Assembly: GCA_937973555.1 (NCBI GenBank)
Contig: CALJKL010000002.1
Span: 13,269-77,268, forward strand
Direction: 5' to 3'
Origin: an uncultured Flavobacteriales bacterium
GTDB lineage: Bacteria; Bacteroidota; Bacteroidia; Flavobacteriales; Weeksellaceae
Length of the DNA stretch: 64,000 nt
The position numbers and the translations under genes were made by a program. Positions 18,231 to 25,948 of the stretch are shown here, in pieces (positions within the stretch are counted from its first letter, which is position 1; each line of letters opens with the position of its first letter). The notes beneath the pieces are model-generated. The model was not told where the DNA came from. It saw only the letters and a program-made list of their open reading frames with translations, and ran no database searches.

Positions 18231-18788
18231 ATGAAAAAATATTGGCAACAAGCCGTTACTTTTGAAGAATATTTACTCGAAACAGAACGCAGAATCCAAG
18301 TTCAGGATCCTGCAGACGATCATAATGAATATTATGAATTGGGGTTGCAAAGAATGCACAGAACGCTGAAAACATTTAAGCGTGAAGAGGAAACTTTAAC
18401 CCAATTAAAGGCCAAAAACTTTAAGGGTAAAATTTTAATTATTTCTGAGCCTTGGTGTGGCGATGCTAGTGCTACCGTTCCAGCTTTGGCGAAGTTTTTT
18501 GAAGGCGAAAATGAAGTGAAGATTTTCTACAGAGATTCAGACACATCGCTTATTGATCAATTTTTAACAGATGGCAGTCAATCCATTCCCAAGGTTTTGA
18601 TTTTGGATGAAAATGATGAATTAAAAGCCGTTTGGGGGCCTAGACCAAAGCATGGCACCGAATTGTTGAAAAAATTCAAAGCTGACCCGGAAAATTATCC
18701 TCGCGAAGAATTTTATAATGACCTGCAGGTATATTATGCCAAAAACCGTGGTAAAGACGTAATTGAAGAAATTTTAGAATTGATATGA
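18231..18788 (+). CDS. Thioredoxin-fold protein with a single-Cys WCGDA motif
   Basis: A 185-residue cytoplasmic protein of the thioredoxin-like family seen in Firmicutes and Bacteroidota. It has an N-terminal helical region, then ILIISEPWCGDASATVP (about residues 74-90), SIPKVLILDENDELK with the cis-Pro strand, and WGPRP. The usual CxxC is reduced to WCGDA, one cysteine only, so it is more likely a monothiol or thiol-modified protein than a classical disulfide reductase. Its stop overlaps the start of the TlpA-like gene by 4 nt (18785-18788), indicating translational coupling. Confidence 0.82.
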   Translation: MKKYWQQAVTFEEYLLETERRIQVQDPADDHNEYYELGLQRMHRTLKTFKREEETLTQLKAKNFKGKILIISEPWCGDASATVPALAKFFEGENEVKIFYRDSDTSLIDQFLTDGSQSIPKVLILDENDELKAVWGPRPKHGTELLKKFKADPENYPREEFYNDLQVYYAKNRGKDVIEEILELI

Positions 18789-19342
18789 ATTTCCTGAAAA
18801 AAAACTGGCTTACGCTATTGTTGACTACCTTTTTATTGGCAGTCTTATTAATCCCAAGTTTTAAAGAATTTGTAATTCGTCAGATTTTGATGAAACCCTC
18901 TTTAGAAAAAGTAGAAAACGAAATCACTTTTACTCCGGAAGAAATGAACCTTCCGCTAAAAGGCATCAATGTGCCCGATGCTAATTTGGCAGATTTTAAA
19001 GACAAAGTGGTATTTCTCAACTTCTGGGGAACCTGGTGCCCGCCATGCAGGGCAGAGTTTCCTACGGTTCAGAAATTATATGATGCCAAAAAAGATAAGG
19101 TGCAGTTTTTACTCATTGCCATGCAGGATGAAGAAGCGCAAGTGAAAAAGTTTTTAGCAGAAAACCACTACACTACCCCCGTATACATAGCCGCCGGGCC
19201 TATTGCCGAAAAAATGTTACCTCAATCTTTTCCTACCACTTTTATATTAGGAAAAAAAGGTAGAATTTTGCAGAAAGAAGAAGCCGCAAAGGATTGGAGC
19301 TCAGATGCTGTACAACAATTTTTAGATGCTATTTCTAAATAA
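18785..19342 (+). CDS. TlpA-like membrane-anchored thiol-disulfide oxidoreductase
   Basis: A 185-residue protein with an N-terminal signal-anchor (about residues 7-28, NWLTLLLTTFLLAVLLIP) and a periplasmic thioredoxin domain. The active site is WGTWCPPCRAEF with Cys85 and Cys88. SFPTTFILGKKG carries the cis-proline. The TlpA/ResA type reduces disulfides in the periplasm, for example during cytochrome c maturation or oxidative repair. It overlaps the upstream thioredoxin-fold gene by 4 nt, so the pair is probably made together, one in the cytoplasm and one outside. Confidence 0.9.
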   Translation: MNFLKKNWLTLLLTTFLLAVLLIPSFKEFVIRQILMKPSLEKVENEITFTPEEMNLPLKGINVPDANLADFKDKVVFLNFWGTWCPPCRAEFPTVQKLYDAKKDKVQFLLIAMQDEEAQVKKFLAENHYTTPVYIAAGPIAEKMLPQSFPTTFILGKKGRILQKEEAAKDWSSDAVQQFLDAISK

Positions 19343-19420
19343 ATATGACAAAATTTCCTTTGTGAATAGTGGCAAACAATTTGTTCAGAATTAAACATCA
19401 ATAAAATATATATTCAAAAG

Positions 19421-19759
19421 ATGAAAAAATTTAGGGTTCTATTCCAGGCTTTTGGTAAAAACGGCATTTTTGCAAAAATGCCCCATATCATAAGAATGGT
19501 AAAGGCCACCAAACGAGGAGAATATAAGATGAGTAAAAAATCATTAATAATATCGTCTCTTGCCATTATATATGTACTTTCTCCACTAGACATCATCCCA
19601 GATTGGCTGCCATATATAGGTGCTTTAGACGATGTGGCACTCCTTACCTTGGCCATTCCATTTATCATGAAAGAAGTAGATAAGTTTTTGGCATGGGAAG
19701 AAGAACAAAAAAAGAAGAGTAATTCTACAGGCATCGTTGATGCCCAAATTGTGGATTAA
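19421..19759 (+). CDS. YkvA-family (DUF1232) small membrane protein
   Basis: A 112-residue protein with the DUF1232/YkvA signature LSPLDIIPDWLPYIGALDD (about residues 51-69), where the LSPxDxIPDxxPxxGxxDD pattern is the family hallmark, then a hydrophobic segment with LLTLAIPFIMKEVD. The function is unknown across the family. It starts 78 nt after the TlpA-like gene and ends before a strong hairpin at 19779-19819. Confidence 0.85.
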   Translation: MKKFRVLFQAFGKNGIFAKMPHIIRMVKATKRGEYKMSKKSLIISSLAIIYVLSPLDIIPDWLPYIGALDDVALLTLAIPFIMKEVDKFLAWEEEQKKKSNSTGIVDAQIVD

Positions 19760-19778
19760 ATTCATTGTGTTTTTTTAG

Positions 19779-19819
19779 AAATCGTTTCAGGTGGGTAATC
19801 TGAAACGATTTTTTTTGCG
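19779..19819 (+). terminator. Terminator after the YkvA-family gene
   Basis: AAATCGTTTCAG (19779-19790) pairs perfectly with CTGAAACGATTT (19800-19811), a 12-bp stem with a 9-nt loop, followed by a T-run. Confidence 0.88.
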
Positions 19820-19845
19820 CAAGACATTTTATCAAAATTCATTTT

Positions 19846-19918
19846 CAGTCCGCCTACGGTTCCCGCACCATTCCTTGGCCGCGCTTGCTCCACCTCCGTC
19901 GGTGCGTGTTGTACTTTT
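19846..19918. repeat. GC-rich intergenic element between YkvA gene and miaA
   Basis: This stretch is much richer in G+C than its surroundings and contains an inverted word pair, CGCACC near 19864 and GGTGCG near 19901, around a GC-rich centre. It looks like a dispersed REP-type element, but no second copy exists in this window, so the class is unproven. Confidence 0.35.
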
Positions 19919-19942
19919 CTGTGGAATTAGGAAAAATTCCAC

Positions 19943-19950
19943 TATTTTTG
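19943..19950 (+). promoter_or_regulatory. -7 box for miaA
   Basis: TATTTTTG matches TAnnTTTG and ends 9 nt before the miaA ATG at 19960, implying a very short leader. No well-placed TTG -33 box was found. Confidence 0.45.
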
Positions 19951-19959
19951 CGCAGTACA

Positions 19960-20871
19960 ATGAAAAGACTCATTTCCATTATCGGTTCCACCGGAATCGG
20001 CAAAACAAAACTAGCCATCGAAATCGCCAAACATTTCGATACCGAAATCATATCCTGTGATTCTCGGCAGTTTTTCCGCGAAATGAAAATCGGTACTGCC
20101 ATGCCTACAGAAGAAGAGTTGGCGCAGGTAAAACACCATTTTGTAGGAAATCTTTCGGTAACGGATTATTATTCCATAGGGCAATACGAAACCGAAGCTT
20201 TGGCCAAAATAGAAGAACTCTTTCAAGAAAAAGACGTAGTGGTTTTGGTGGGCGGTAGTATGATGTACGAAAAAGCAGTAGCCGAAGGCCTTAATGATTT
20301 GCCTTCTGCAAATGCAGAAAACCAGCAAAAATTAGAAAAAATCTGGAAAGAAGAAGGGCTAGAAAAACTCCAAGACCTACTTAAAGATTTAGACCCAGAA
20401 TATTTCAACATCGTTCACAAAGAAAACCCGAGAAGGCTCCTAAGAGCTATAGATGTGATCTGGCAGACCGGGCAAAAGTTTTCAACTTTAATTGCAGAGC
20501 CTACCCACAAAAGAAATTTTGAAGTACATAGAATAGGGATTAAAGCCCCCCGCGAAATCATGCATGAAAGGATTAATCTTAGGGTAGACCAAATGCTCAA
20601 AAACGGATTGATAGAGGAGGTGAAAACATTAGAACCTTATCAGGATTTGGTGCCTTTGCAAACCGTAGGCTACCAAGAAGTCTTCAAGTATCTGAACGGA
20701 ATGTGGGACTTGGATTTTGCTATAGAAGAAATCAAGAAAAACTCCAGAAGATATGCTAAGCGACAGGAAACCTGGAACCGCAAACTAGAAAATGTAGACT
20801 GGCTAGAATATGACTATACCCAAAACCAACTGCAAGAAATCATAGAAAAAATAAAAGCATCAGAGGTCTGA
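19960..20871 (+). CDS. miaA: tRNA dimethylallyltransferase MiaA
   Basis: A 303-residue MiaA, which adds a dimethylallyl group to A37 of tRNAs reading UNN codons. Visible motifs are the P-loop IIGSTGIGKTKLAIEIA (about residues 6-22), CDSRQFFREMKIGTAMP, HHFVGNLS, VLVGGSMMYEKA and the C-terminal KRQETWNRK. The ATG at 19960 is chosen over the upstream extension to 19885, because the extension crosses the GC-rich intergenic element and MKRLISIIGST is the usual start. The terminator stem begins inside the last codons. Confidence 0.94.
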   Translation: MKRLISIIGSTGIGKTKLAIEIAKHFDTEIISCDSRQFFREMKIGTAMPTEEELAQVKHHFVGNLSVTDYYSIGQYETEALAKIEELFQEKDVVVLVGGSMMYEKAVAEGLNDLPSANAENQQKLEKIWKEEGLEKLQDLLKDLDPEYFNIVHKENPRRLLRAIDVIWQTGQKFSTLIAEPTHKRNFEVHRIGIKAPREIMHERINLRVDQMLKNGLIEEVKTLEPYQDLVPLQTVGYQEVFKYLNGMWDLDFAIEEIKKNSRRYAKRQETWNRKLENVDWLEYDYTQNQLQEIIEKIKASEV

Positions 20872-20879
20872 TGCTTTTT
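20853..20879 (+). terminator. Terminator overlapping the miaA stop codon
   Basis: AAAAGCATCAG (20853-20863) pairs with CTGATGCTTTT (20868-20878) around a 4-nt loop. The stem includes the last six codons and the TGA (20869-20871) of miaA. Confidence 0.8.
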
Positions 20880-20902
20880 GTGATTAATTGTGAAATGTTT
20901 AA

Positions 20903-21145
20903 TTATGGATTTGTTTCAGGGTTTTGTCTTTTAAATTCTTCTCTTACCTTTTTGTAATTTCCACTTCTTATGTTTTCTTTTAATTGAGAATATTCTTCAT
21001 CGTTCATATGGCGTACTTTATCCATCATTGCCATTCTTCTTTCTTTGAAGTTTTTGCATTTACCATCTTTGCAGTTTCCTTTGGCTACTTTTGCGATACC
21101 CATCACTGCTGCTGTTGCTAATAATACTTTGAATACTGGTTTCAT
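20903..21145 (-). CDS. Small exported or membrane-anchored protein, unknown
   Basis: An 80-residue protein with a short N-terminal hydrophobic leader (MKPVFKVLLATAAVMGIAKV), a CKDGKC cysteine pair near residues 25-30, and a charged helical tail (residues 33-80) with HMNDEEYSQLKENI. The tail resembles the small Spy/CpxP-like helices seen next to ECF sigma factors, and a similar MSQEEREAFKQKW helix is in the neighbouring 108-residue protein. It lies downstream of the ECF sigma operon on the same strand but is separated from it by a terminator, so it is probably transcribed on its own. The function is unknown. Confidence 0.6.
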   Translation of the reverse strand: MKPVFKVLLATAAVMGIAKVAKGNCKDGKCKNFKERRMAMMDKVRHMNDEEYSQLKENIRSGNYKKVREEFKRQNPETNP

Positions 21146-21247
21146 AATTTTTTAAATTTTAAGTTAATATTTTGTTTCTTTTTAGTGAAGACGATCAAAA
21201 ATTGATTTTACTTTATTTTTGGTGATATGCTTTTAGATTTATTGATT

Positions 21248-21270
21248 AAAAAAGCGGGCCAAAGCCCGCT
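21248..21270 (-). terminator. Terminator of the ECF sigma operon
   Basis: AGCGGGC (21253-21259) pairs with GCCCGCT (21264-21270) around a CAAA loop. Read on the minus strand it is followed by a T-run (21248-21253), as expected for the genes ending at 21297. Confidence 0.8.
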
Positions 21271-21296
21271 TCCGTTTATATTTTCTTTTAAAAGTT

Positions 21297-21623
21297 TTAG
21301 CAATTATTTCCGCAACGTTCTTTCCATTTCTGTTTGAAGGCTTCGCGTTCTTCTTGGCTCATATTCATGAATCTTTCTTTGAAATGTTGTTTCATCCTAT
21401 TACGCTTATGGTTGGGTCCCCCAAACTTTGGTCCTCCGAAAAGGATTTTGCTTAAGATAAAGATGCCTACAGCCTGCCAATAGGTAATGGCTTTAACGCC
21501 AATTACCGCGGGTAAAATACCGTTCCAAAGCAGCATCACAATATAGGGTAATAGTAATATTCCTGCGATAATGAATAATCCTATCAATACTTTTTTTCCT
21601 TTATTAGTTCTCATTTTAGTCAT
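21297..21623 (-). CDS. Small membrane protein of the ECF sigma operon, possible sensor/anti-sigma partner
   Basis: A 108-residue protein with two hydrophobic helices (about residues 12-34 and 40-60), a FGGPKFGGPNHKRNR linker and a charged helix with FMNMSQEEREAFKQKW, ending in KERCGNNC (two cysteines four residues apart). It starts 8 nt inside the end of the sigma factor gene, so translation is coupled. ECF factors are commonly cotranscribed with their membrane regulators, and the C-terminal helix recalls CpxP/CnrX-type metal- or stress-sensing proteins. An anti-sigma or sensor role is inference. No known anti-sigma domain is recognisable. Confidence 0.65.
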   Translation of the reverse strand: MTKMRTNKGKKVLIGLFIIAGILLLPYIVMLLWNGILPAVIGVKAITYWQAVGIFILSKILFGGPKFGGPNHKRNRMKQHFKERFMNMSQEEREAFKQKWKERCGNNC

Positions 21624-22191
21624 TTATTTCGTTATACAAATGTTGAAGTTTTTTTCTTAAATGTTTCACGGCGTAGCCTTTTCTGCTGATAATAGTTTTC
21701 AGGTTTTCTCCTTTTTGGTCTGCAATTTCTTGTAACGTGAAATCTTCAATTTCGTTCATTACAAAAACCTCTCTTTGGTTTTCCGGAAGTTCATCCAATG
21801 CAGCCATCAGTTCATTCCAAAACTGTTCTTTGAAGATGGCCAGTTCTGGATTGGCGGTTTCATTTAGAAGAAGTATTTCTTTGAAGGAGATCTCATTTTC
21901 ATCGTTTTCATAAGTGTAATCTTCTATGCTTTCGCTTTTCTTTTTCCGGTAGCTGTCTATCACTCTGTTTTGTGCCACGCGATAGAGCCATGCGCCCGTG
22001 TTTTCTAATTCGTCTAAATTGGTCAATCTGCTAAACTGATACCAGACATCCTGTAAAATATCTTCTGCCTCTTCGGTGGTTTTTACTTTTCCACGGATAA
22101 ACCCGAACAGTTTTTTGCCAAACTGCTGTACGGTATTGGTGATAAAAAAGTTTTTTTGTTCACTCATAGAAGCGGTAATAATAGTCTCCAT
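21616..22191 (-). CDS. ECF-family RNA polymerase sigma factor
   Basis: A 191-residue sigma-70 family protein with region 2 (VKTTEEAEDILQDVWYQFSRL and GAWLYRVAQNRVIDSYRKK) and region 4 (LPENQREVFVMNEIEDFTLQEIADQKG plus ISRKGYAVKHLRKKL). Regions 1.1 and 3 are absent, as in the extracytoplasmic-function group. The start may be the ATG at 22191 or, nine residues later, the ATG at 22167 (MSEQKNFF), which fits the family better. It overlaps the small membrane protein gene by 8 nt. This is a sigma/partner unit of the kind used to sense envelope stress or metals. Confidence 0.9.
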   Translation of the reverse strand: METIITASMSEQKNFFITNTVQQFGKKLFGFIRGKVKTTEEAEDILQDVWYQFSRLTNLDELENTGAWLYRVAQNRVIDSYRKKKSESIEDYTYENDENEISFKEILLLNETANPELAIFKEQFWNELMAALDELPENQREVFVMNEIEDFTLQEIADQKGENLKTIISRKGYAVKHLRKKLQHLYNEIND

Positions 22192-22265
22192 GTATAGGGA
22201 GACGAATGAAATAGGTTTTTACTTTAAACCAAAAGATCAAAAACAAATGTAGTTTTTAAATTTCG

Positions 22266-22273
22266 TAAATTTG
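22266..22273 (+). promoter_or_regulatory. -7 box for the redoxin gene
   Basis: TAAATTTG matches TAnnTTTG exactly and lies 18 nt before the ATG at 22292. No TTG at the ideal -33 spacing was seen. Confidence 0.4.
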
Positions 22274-22291
22274 CCAAAACAAAAATTAAAA

Positions 22292-22849
22292 ATGGCACAG
22301 ACCCCTTCTAATATGTTGGCTTTAGGAACCAAAGCCCCTTTTTTTGAGTTACCCAATCCTGCAAAGAAAAACCAAGCACAGTCTCTGGACGAACTGAAAG
22401 GAGAAAAAGGTACCTTAGTGATTTTTATGTGTAACCATTGTCCGTTTGTGATACATGTAATCGATAAATTGGCAGAATTGTATGAGGATTATAAGCCGCA
22501 AGGCATAGAATTTATCGCTATCAATGCCAACGATGTAGAAAAATATCCGGCAGACTCTCCAGAATTGATGGTAGATTTTGCTCAGGAAAAAGGATTTGCT
22601 TTTCCGTATCTATTTGATGATTCTCAAGCAATTGCCAAGGCTTATGATGCTGCTTGTACACCAGATTTTTATTTCTTTGATGATAAATTAGATTTGGTAT
22701 ATCGTGGGCAAATGGATGATTCCAGACCGGGAAATCAGAAAGAGGTAACAGGTGAAGATTTAATTATTGCCTTCGAAAACCTACTTTCGGGCAATCCTCA
22801 GGAAGATCTGCAAAAACCGAGTATTGGTTGTAATATCAAATGGAAATAA
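22292..22849 (+). CDS. Thioredoxin-family redoxin (AhpC/TSA-like)
   Basis: A 185-residue redoxin of thioredoxin fold. It starts with the peroxiredoxin-like GTKAPFFELPNPA segment, has the redox motif FMCNHCPFV (CxxC at about residues 47-50) and carries the cis-Pro region near AACTPDFYFFD. The GQMDDSRPGN motif is characteristic of this thioredoxin family group. The frame is open 7 codons upstream (22271), but MAQTPSNML lies at the proper distance from the -7 box. It precedes the Crp/Fnr regulator by 28 nt. The specific electron partner is unknown. Confidence 0.85.
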   Translation: MAQTPSNMLALGTKAPFFELPNPAKKNQAQSLDELKGEKGTLVIFMCNHCPFVIHVIDKLAELYEDYKPQGIEFIAINANDVEKYPADSPELMVDFAQEKGFAFPYLFDDSQAIAKAYDAACTPDFYFFDDKLDLVYRGQMDDSRPGNQKEVTGEDLIIAFENLLSGNPQEDLQKPSIGCNIKWK

Positions 22850-22877
22850 TCTAAATTTTTAATAAAACACAAAAACA

Positions 22878-23510
22878 ATGATGGAATTAGATTTTTTAAG
22901 ACAACAATTTAATTATTTGGGAAAGGAACTTCTGGATAAAATATTTGAAGTTTCAGAGATCATTGAAGTAGCTGCTGGCACAGAATTGGTGAGAGAGGGA
23001 CAATACGTAAAATATGTTCCTGTAGTAATTTCCGGATTGGTAAAAGTATTTATACAGACGGATGACAAAGAACTTTTGCTGTATTATATTCAGCCAGAAC
23101 AAAGCTGTATCATGTCTTTTTCTGCCGTTATTAACGGCGGGAGCAGTAAAATTTTTGCAATTGCAGAAGACGATAGTCAAATTTTACTGATCCCTACCCA
23201 ATTTCTTACAAAATGGGTAATAGATTATCCTGTCATCAATAGGCTTTTTTATAAAGAATATGAATTGAGATATACCGATTTGGTTGATACCATCAATGAA
23301 TTGCTTTATTTCAAACTAGACCAAAGGCTATTGCATTATCTGCAAAAAAAAGTGGAAATTACGGGTAAGAATCCTATTAAAATATTACACAAGGAGATTG
23401 CTAATGATTTAGGAACTGCCAGAGAGGTGATCAGCAGATTAATTAAGAAATATGAAAATCAGGAAGTTTTAAAACAATACACAGATGGCATAGAAATTTT
23501 AGAGTTGTGA
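22878..23510 (+). CDS. Crp/Fnr-family transcriptional regulator
   Basis: A 210-residue regulator with an N-terminal cyclic-nucleotide-binding-type beta-roll (about residues 20-130, with VPVVISGLVKVFIQTDD) and a C-terminal winged helix-turn-helix (HKEIANDLGTAREVISRLIKKYE, about 176-198) that is a clear Crp HTH. No Cys cluster of the Fnr type is present. In Bacteroidota such regulators often sit with DUF2892 and MBL genes, as here. The inducing ligand is unknown. It lies 28 nt after the redoxin and 93 nt before the DUF2892 gene. Confidence 0.88.
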   Translation: MMELDFLRQQFNYLGKELLDKIFEVSEIIEVAAGTELVREGQYVKYVPVVISGLVKVFIQTDDKELLLYYIQPEQSCIMSFSAVINGGSSKIFAIAEDDSQILLIPTQFLTKWVIDYPVINRLFYKEYELRYTDLVDTINELLYFKLDQRLLHYLQKKVEITGKNPIKILHKEIANDLGTAREVISRLIKKYENQEVLKQYTDGIEILEL

Positions 23511-23603
23511 TTTTAGTCACTGCTATCAGGTTAATTTAGAAATACATTTGCTTCGTCTAATAAACATTAGGCGAATTTTTTGTTTAACCTAAATTAATTT
23601 GTT

Positions 23604-23813
23604 ATGAAAAAAAATATGGGGTCTACAGACCGATTAATCAGAACAGTTATTGCCATTATTATTGCAATATTATATTTTACAAAAGCAATCAGCGGAACTT
23701 TAGGGCTGGTTTTGTTAATTGTTGCCTTGGTTTTTGCTTTAACAAGTCTTATCAGTTTTTGCCCTTTGTATTCAGTATTCGGAATCAATACTTGCAAGAA
23801 GAGAAACGCGTAA
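23604..23813 (+). CDS. DUF2892 (YgaP-like) inner membrane protein
   Basis: A 69-residue protein starting MKKNMGSTDRLIRTVIAIII, with two hydrophobic helices and FCPLYSVFGINTCKK at the C-terminus. The N-terminal NMGxxDRxIR pattern and CPLY...GxxTC are the DUF2892 signature. Family members are the membrane part of YgaP-like rhodanese proteins and occur alone or next to sulfur and Crp genes. It follows the Crp/Fnr gene and may be its target. A terminator lies just after it. Confidence 0.88.
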   Translation: MKKNMGSTDRLIRTVIAIIIAILYFTKAISGTLGLVLLIVALVFALTSLISFCPLYSVFGINTCKKRNA

Positions 23814-23820
23814 GATATTT

Positions 23821-23855
23821 TCGGCTTTGACAAAAAATCAAAGCCGATTTTTTTT
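23821..23855 (+). terminator. Terminator after the DUF2892 gene (possibly bidirectional)
   Basis: TCGGCTTTGA (23821-23830) pairs perfectly with TCAAAGCCGA (23838-23847) around a short A-rich loop, followed by eight T. It separates the converging DUF2892 and MBL genes. Confidence 0.88.
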
Positions 23856-23856
23856 C

Positions 23857-24495
23857 TTAAAAAAAAGGATTGTGGTTTTTCTCAAAGCCTATTTGAGTAG
23901 CTTCACCATGTCCGCTGTAAACTTCAGTTTCATCGGGTAAGGTAAAGAGTTTGGTAGAAATACTTCTCAAAAGTTCTTCATGATTTCCTCTATAAAGGTC
24001 TGTTCTACCGATACTTCCTTGAAACAGTGCATCTCCTGAAATCACAAAATTCTGACGCTGACAATAAAAGGCAATGCTTCCCGGAGAATGCCCCGGAACG
24101 TGAAGAATATTCAGACAATCTTCTCCCAAGTCATAATTTTCGCCCTCATTCAGATATTCTATTTCACCTACAAACGGTTGAAAATCAAAACCGTAATTTC
24201 TTGCAGACATAGGATTACGGTCTAGCAATTCTTGATCTTCTATATGCATTTTTATAGCAACATTGTAATTGTCATGCGCCCATTGCATACCCAAAACATG
24301 ATCAATATGAGCATGGGTAAGCAAAATATTTTGAATGCTGATTTCTTTTTCTTGGATAAATTTTTCTAAAACTTCCGTTTCTTTTTCATTCCAATTTCCT
24401 GGGTCTATGATAACTCCTTTTTTGTTTTCATTAAAAACAACATAGGTATTTTCCGAAAAAGGATTAAAGCGAAAGATGTGAATGTAGAGCATCAA
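23857..24495 (-). CDS. MBL-fold metallo-hydrolase (glyoxalase II/YcbL-like)
   Basis: A 212-residue metallo-beta-lactamase fold enzyme. The metal motif is THAHIDHVLG (HxHxDH, about residues 60-69), followed by HVPGHSPGS, SGDALFQGSIGRTDL and the final GHGEAT. The short length without a C-terminal substrate-binding domain is that of YcbL-type thioesterases rather than full glyoxalase II. It converges on the DUF2892 gene. The in-frame starts are two adjacent ATGs (MMLYIHIF). The substrate is unknown, probably a thioester. Confidence 0.88.
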   Translation of the reverse strand: MMLYIHIFRFNPFSENTYVVFNENKKGVIIDPGNWNEKETEVLEKFIQEKEISIQNILLTHAHIDHVLGMQWAHDNYNVAIKMHIEDQELLDRNPMSARNYGFDFQPFVGEIEYLNEGENYDLGEDCLNILHVPGHSPGSIAFYCQRQNFVISGDALFQGSIGRTDLYRGNHEELLRSISTKLFTLPDETEVYSGHGEATQIGFEKNHNPFF

Positions 24496-24580
24496 TTATT
24501 TTTTTTGTAAAAATATCAACTCCGTTTCATAATCGCAAATTCAATAAATATTTTGACCTTATTTTCGTTATCTTCGTAAT

Positions 24581-25789
24581 ATGAAAATAATGAAACTGTT
24601 TTTTCTGCTTTTCTCGGCTTTTTATTTTTCTCAAAATATCAAAAGTGTTCAGTTGTTTAATCCACAAACCAATGACGAAACACCGGTCATTAAATTTGGG
24701 GAGCAATTGATTTTGAGTTTTGACGATTTGCAGAACATTAGCACTATTTATAAATACACTATCAAGCATTATAACAGAAATTGGGAAGACGATAGGCTTT
24801 TTTTCTCTGAATTTGCCAATGGAAGTCTTAATGCCAATATTTTGGATTACAAATATTCTTTCAACACCATCCAGCGGTATACGCATTATACTTTGGCTTT
24901 CCCAAATGAAAAAATACAGCCCAAAATCTCCGGAAATTTTGAATTGATTGTGTACAAAGACAACCCTTCAAAGCCGCTTTTCAAAAAGAAATTTTGTGTG
25001 GTAGAGCATGGAGCAGAGGTAGCCATTAATGTCACAAGATTTGCCGACAATAAAAGACCCAATATCAACCAAAGAGCCGAAGTAATAGCCATTCCTAAAC
25101 AGGCAGACCTTTTGGGAAATATCAATGCTGTAGGCCTCAACGTTATCCAAAATAACAATTTCAATCTAGGGATTTTTGACCAAAAAGTACAATCTATCAT
25201 GGGGAACAAACTGTTGTTTCAGCAGATGGATTTGGTCTTTCCCGGAAACAATGAATTTTATTATTTTGATAATAAGAACATGAACCAACCTTTTGATACG
25301 GTGGCAGGAGTGGAAAACAATGACGAAGGCAACCATACCTATTTACATCCGGTATGGGCCTATCCTTTGAATTATCAATACCAGCCGGATGTTAATGGCG
25401 CTTTCTATTTCCGAAGGAATGATTTGGGCATCGAAAGAAATGCCGATACAGAGGCAGATTATTCTTGGGTGTATTTTTCTTTGGATTCCAATAAAATGGA
25501 CAAGGACCTTTATGTTTTTGGGGCCTTCAATGATTATCTTCCTTCAGAAGAATGCAAAATGTTCTATGATGAAAATGCCCAAAGGTACGTTGCCAAAATC
25601 TATCTAAAACAAGGGTTTTATAACTATATTTTGGCCACAAAAGATGCTCAAGGGAAATTAGATTTAGGCGAAATCAATGGTAGTTTTTGGCAAACTGAAA
25701 ATCTCTACCAAGCCTTTTTATATTATGCTCCCATTGGGAGAAATTATGATGGTTTGATAGGGTATGGAGAAATACGAAGAAACCGCTAA
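24581..25789 (+). CDS. Type IX secretion system plug protein (DUF5103)
   Basis: A 402-residue protein with a signal peptide (MKIMKLFFLLFSAFYFSQ) and the DUF5103 sequence pattern: the SVQLFNPQTNDETPVIKFGEQLILSFDDL start (residues 21-49), YKYTIKHYNRNWE, YRNDEGN-like HTYLHPVWAYPL, and the repeated beta strands ending in GYGEIRRNR. The family is now described as the T9SS plug protein, which closes the inner side of the SprA translocon when cargo shuttle is absent. The window also encodes T9SS cargo (6678-8861, 60462-60821), consistent with a functional system. Confidence 0.85.
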   Translation: MKIMKLFFLLFSAFYFSQNIKSVQLFNPQTNDETPVIKFGEQLILSFDDLQNISTIYKYTIKHYNRNWEDDRLFFSEFANGSLNANILDYKYSFNTIQRYTHYTLAFPNEKIQPKISGNFELIVYKDNPSKPLFKKKFCVVEHGAEVAINVTRFADNKRPNINQRAEVIAIPKQADLLGNINAVGLNVIQNNNFNLGIFDQKVQSIMGNKLLFQQMDLVFPGNNEFYYFDNKNMNQPFDTVAGVENNDEGNHTYLHPVWAYPLNYQYQPDVNGAFYFRRNDLGIERNADTEADYSWVYFSLDSNKMDKDLYVFGAFNDYLPSEECKMFYDENAQRYVAKIYLKQGFYNYILATKDAQGKLDLGEINGSFWQTENLYQAFLYYAPIGRNYDGLIGYGEIRRNR

Positions 25790-25794
25790 AATAT

Positions 25795-25948
25795 AAAGTT
25801 AAAAATACGAAGTACAAATGGCAAATTTAAAAGTACGAAGTACAAAATTATATTTTAGGCTTTATTTTGACAGTCTGATTCTGTCGAAGATAAAACACAA
25901 CCTTTTGTTCTTATAACTTTGTACTTCTAACTTCTAATTTCGTACTTA
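25795..25948. repeat. AT-rich inverted/direct repeat tract between T9SS plug gene and hemH
   Basis: Two direct copies of ACGAAGTACAAA (near 25803 and 25838) are mirrored by a reverse-complement run near 25913-25940 (TTTGTACTTCTAACTTC, TTTCGTACTT). The centre holds GACAG/CTGTC. This nested arrangement of a 10-12 nt word in both orientations looks like a dispersed flavobacterial intergenic repeat, and the hairpin it can form may end transcription between the converging genes. Confidence 0.45.
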
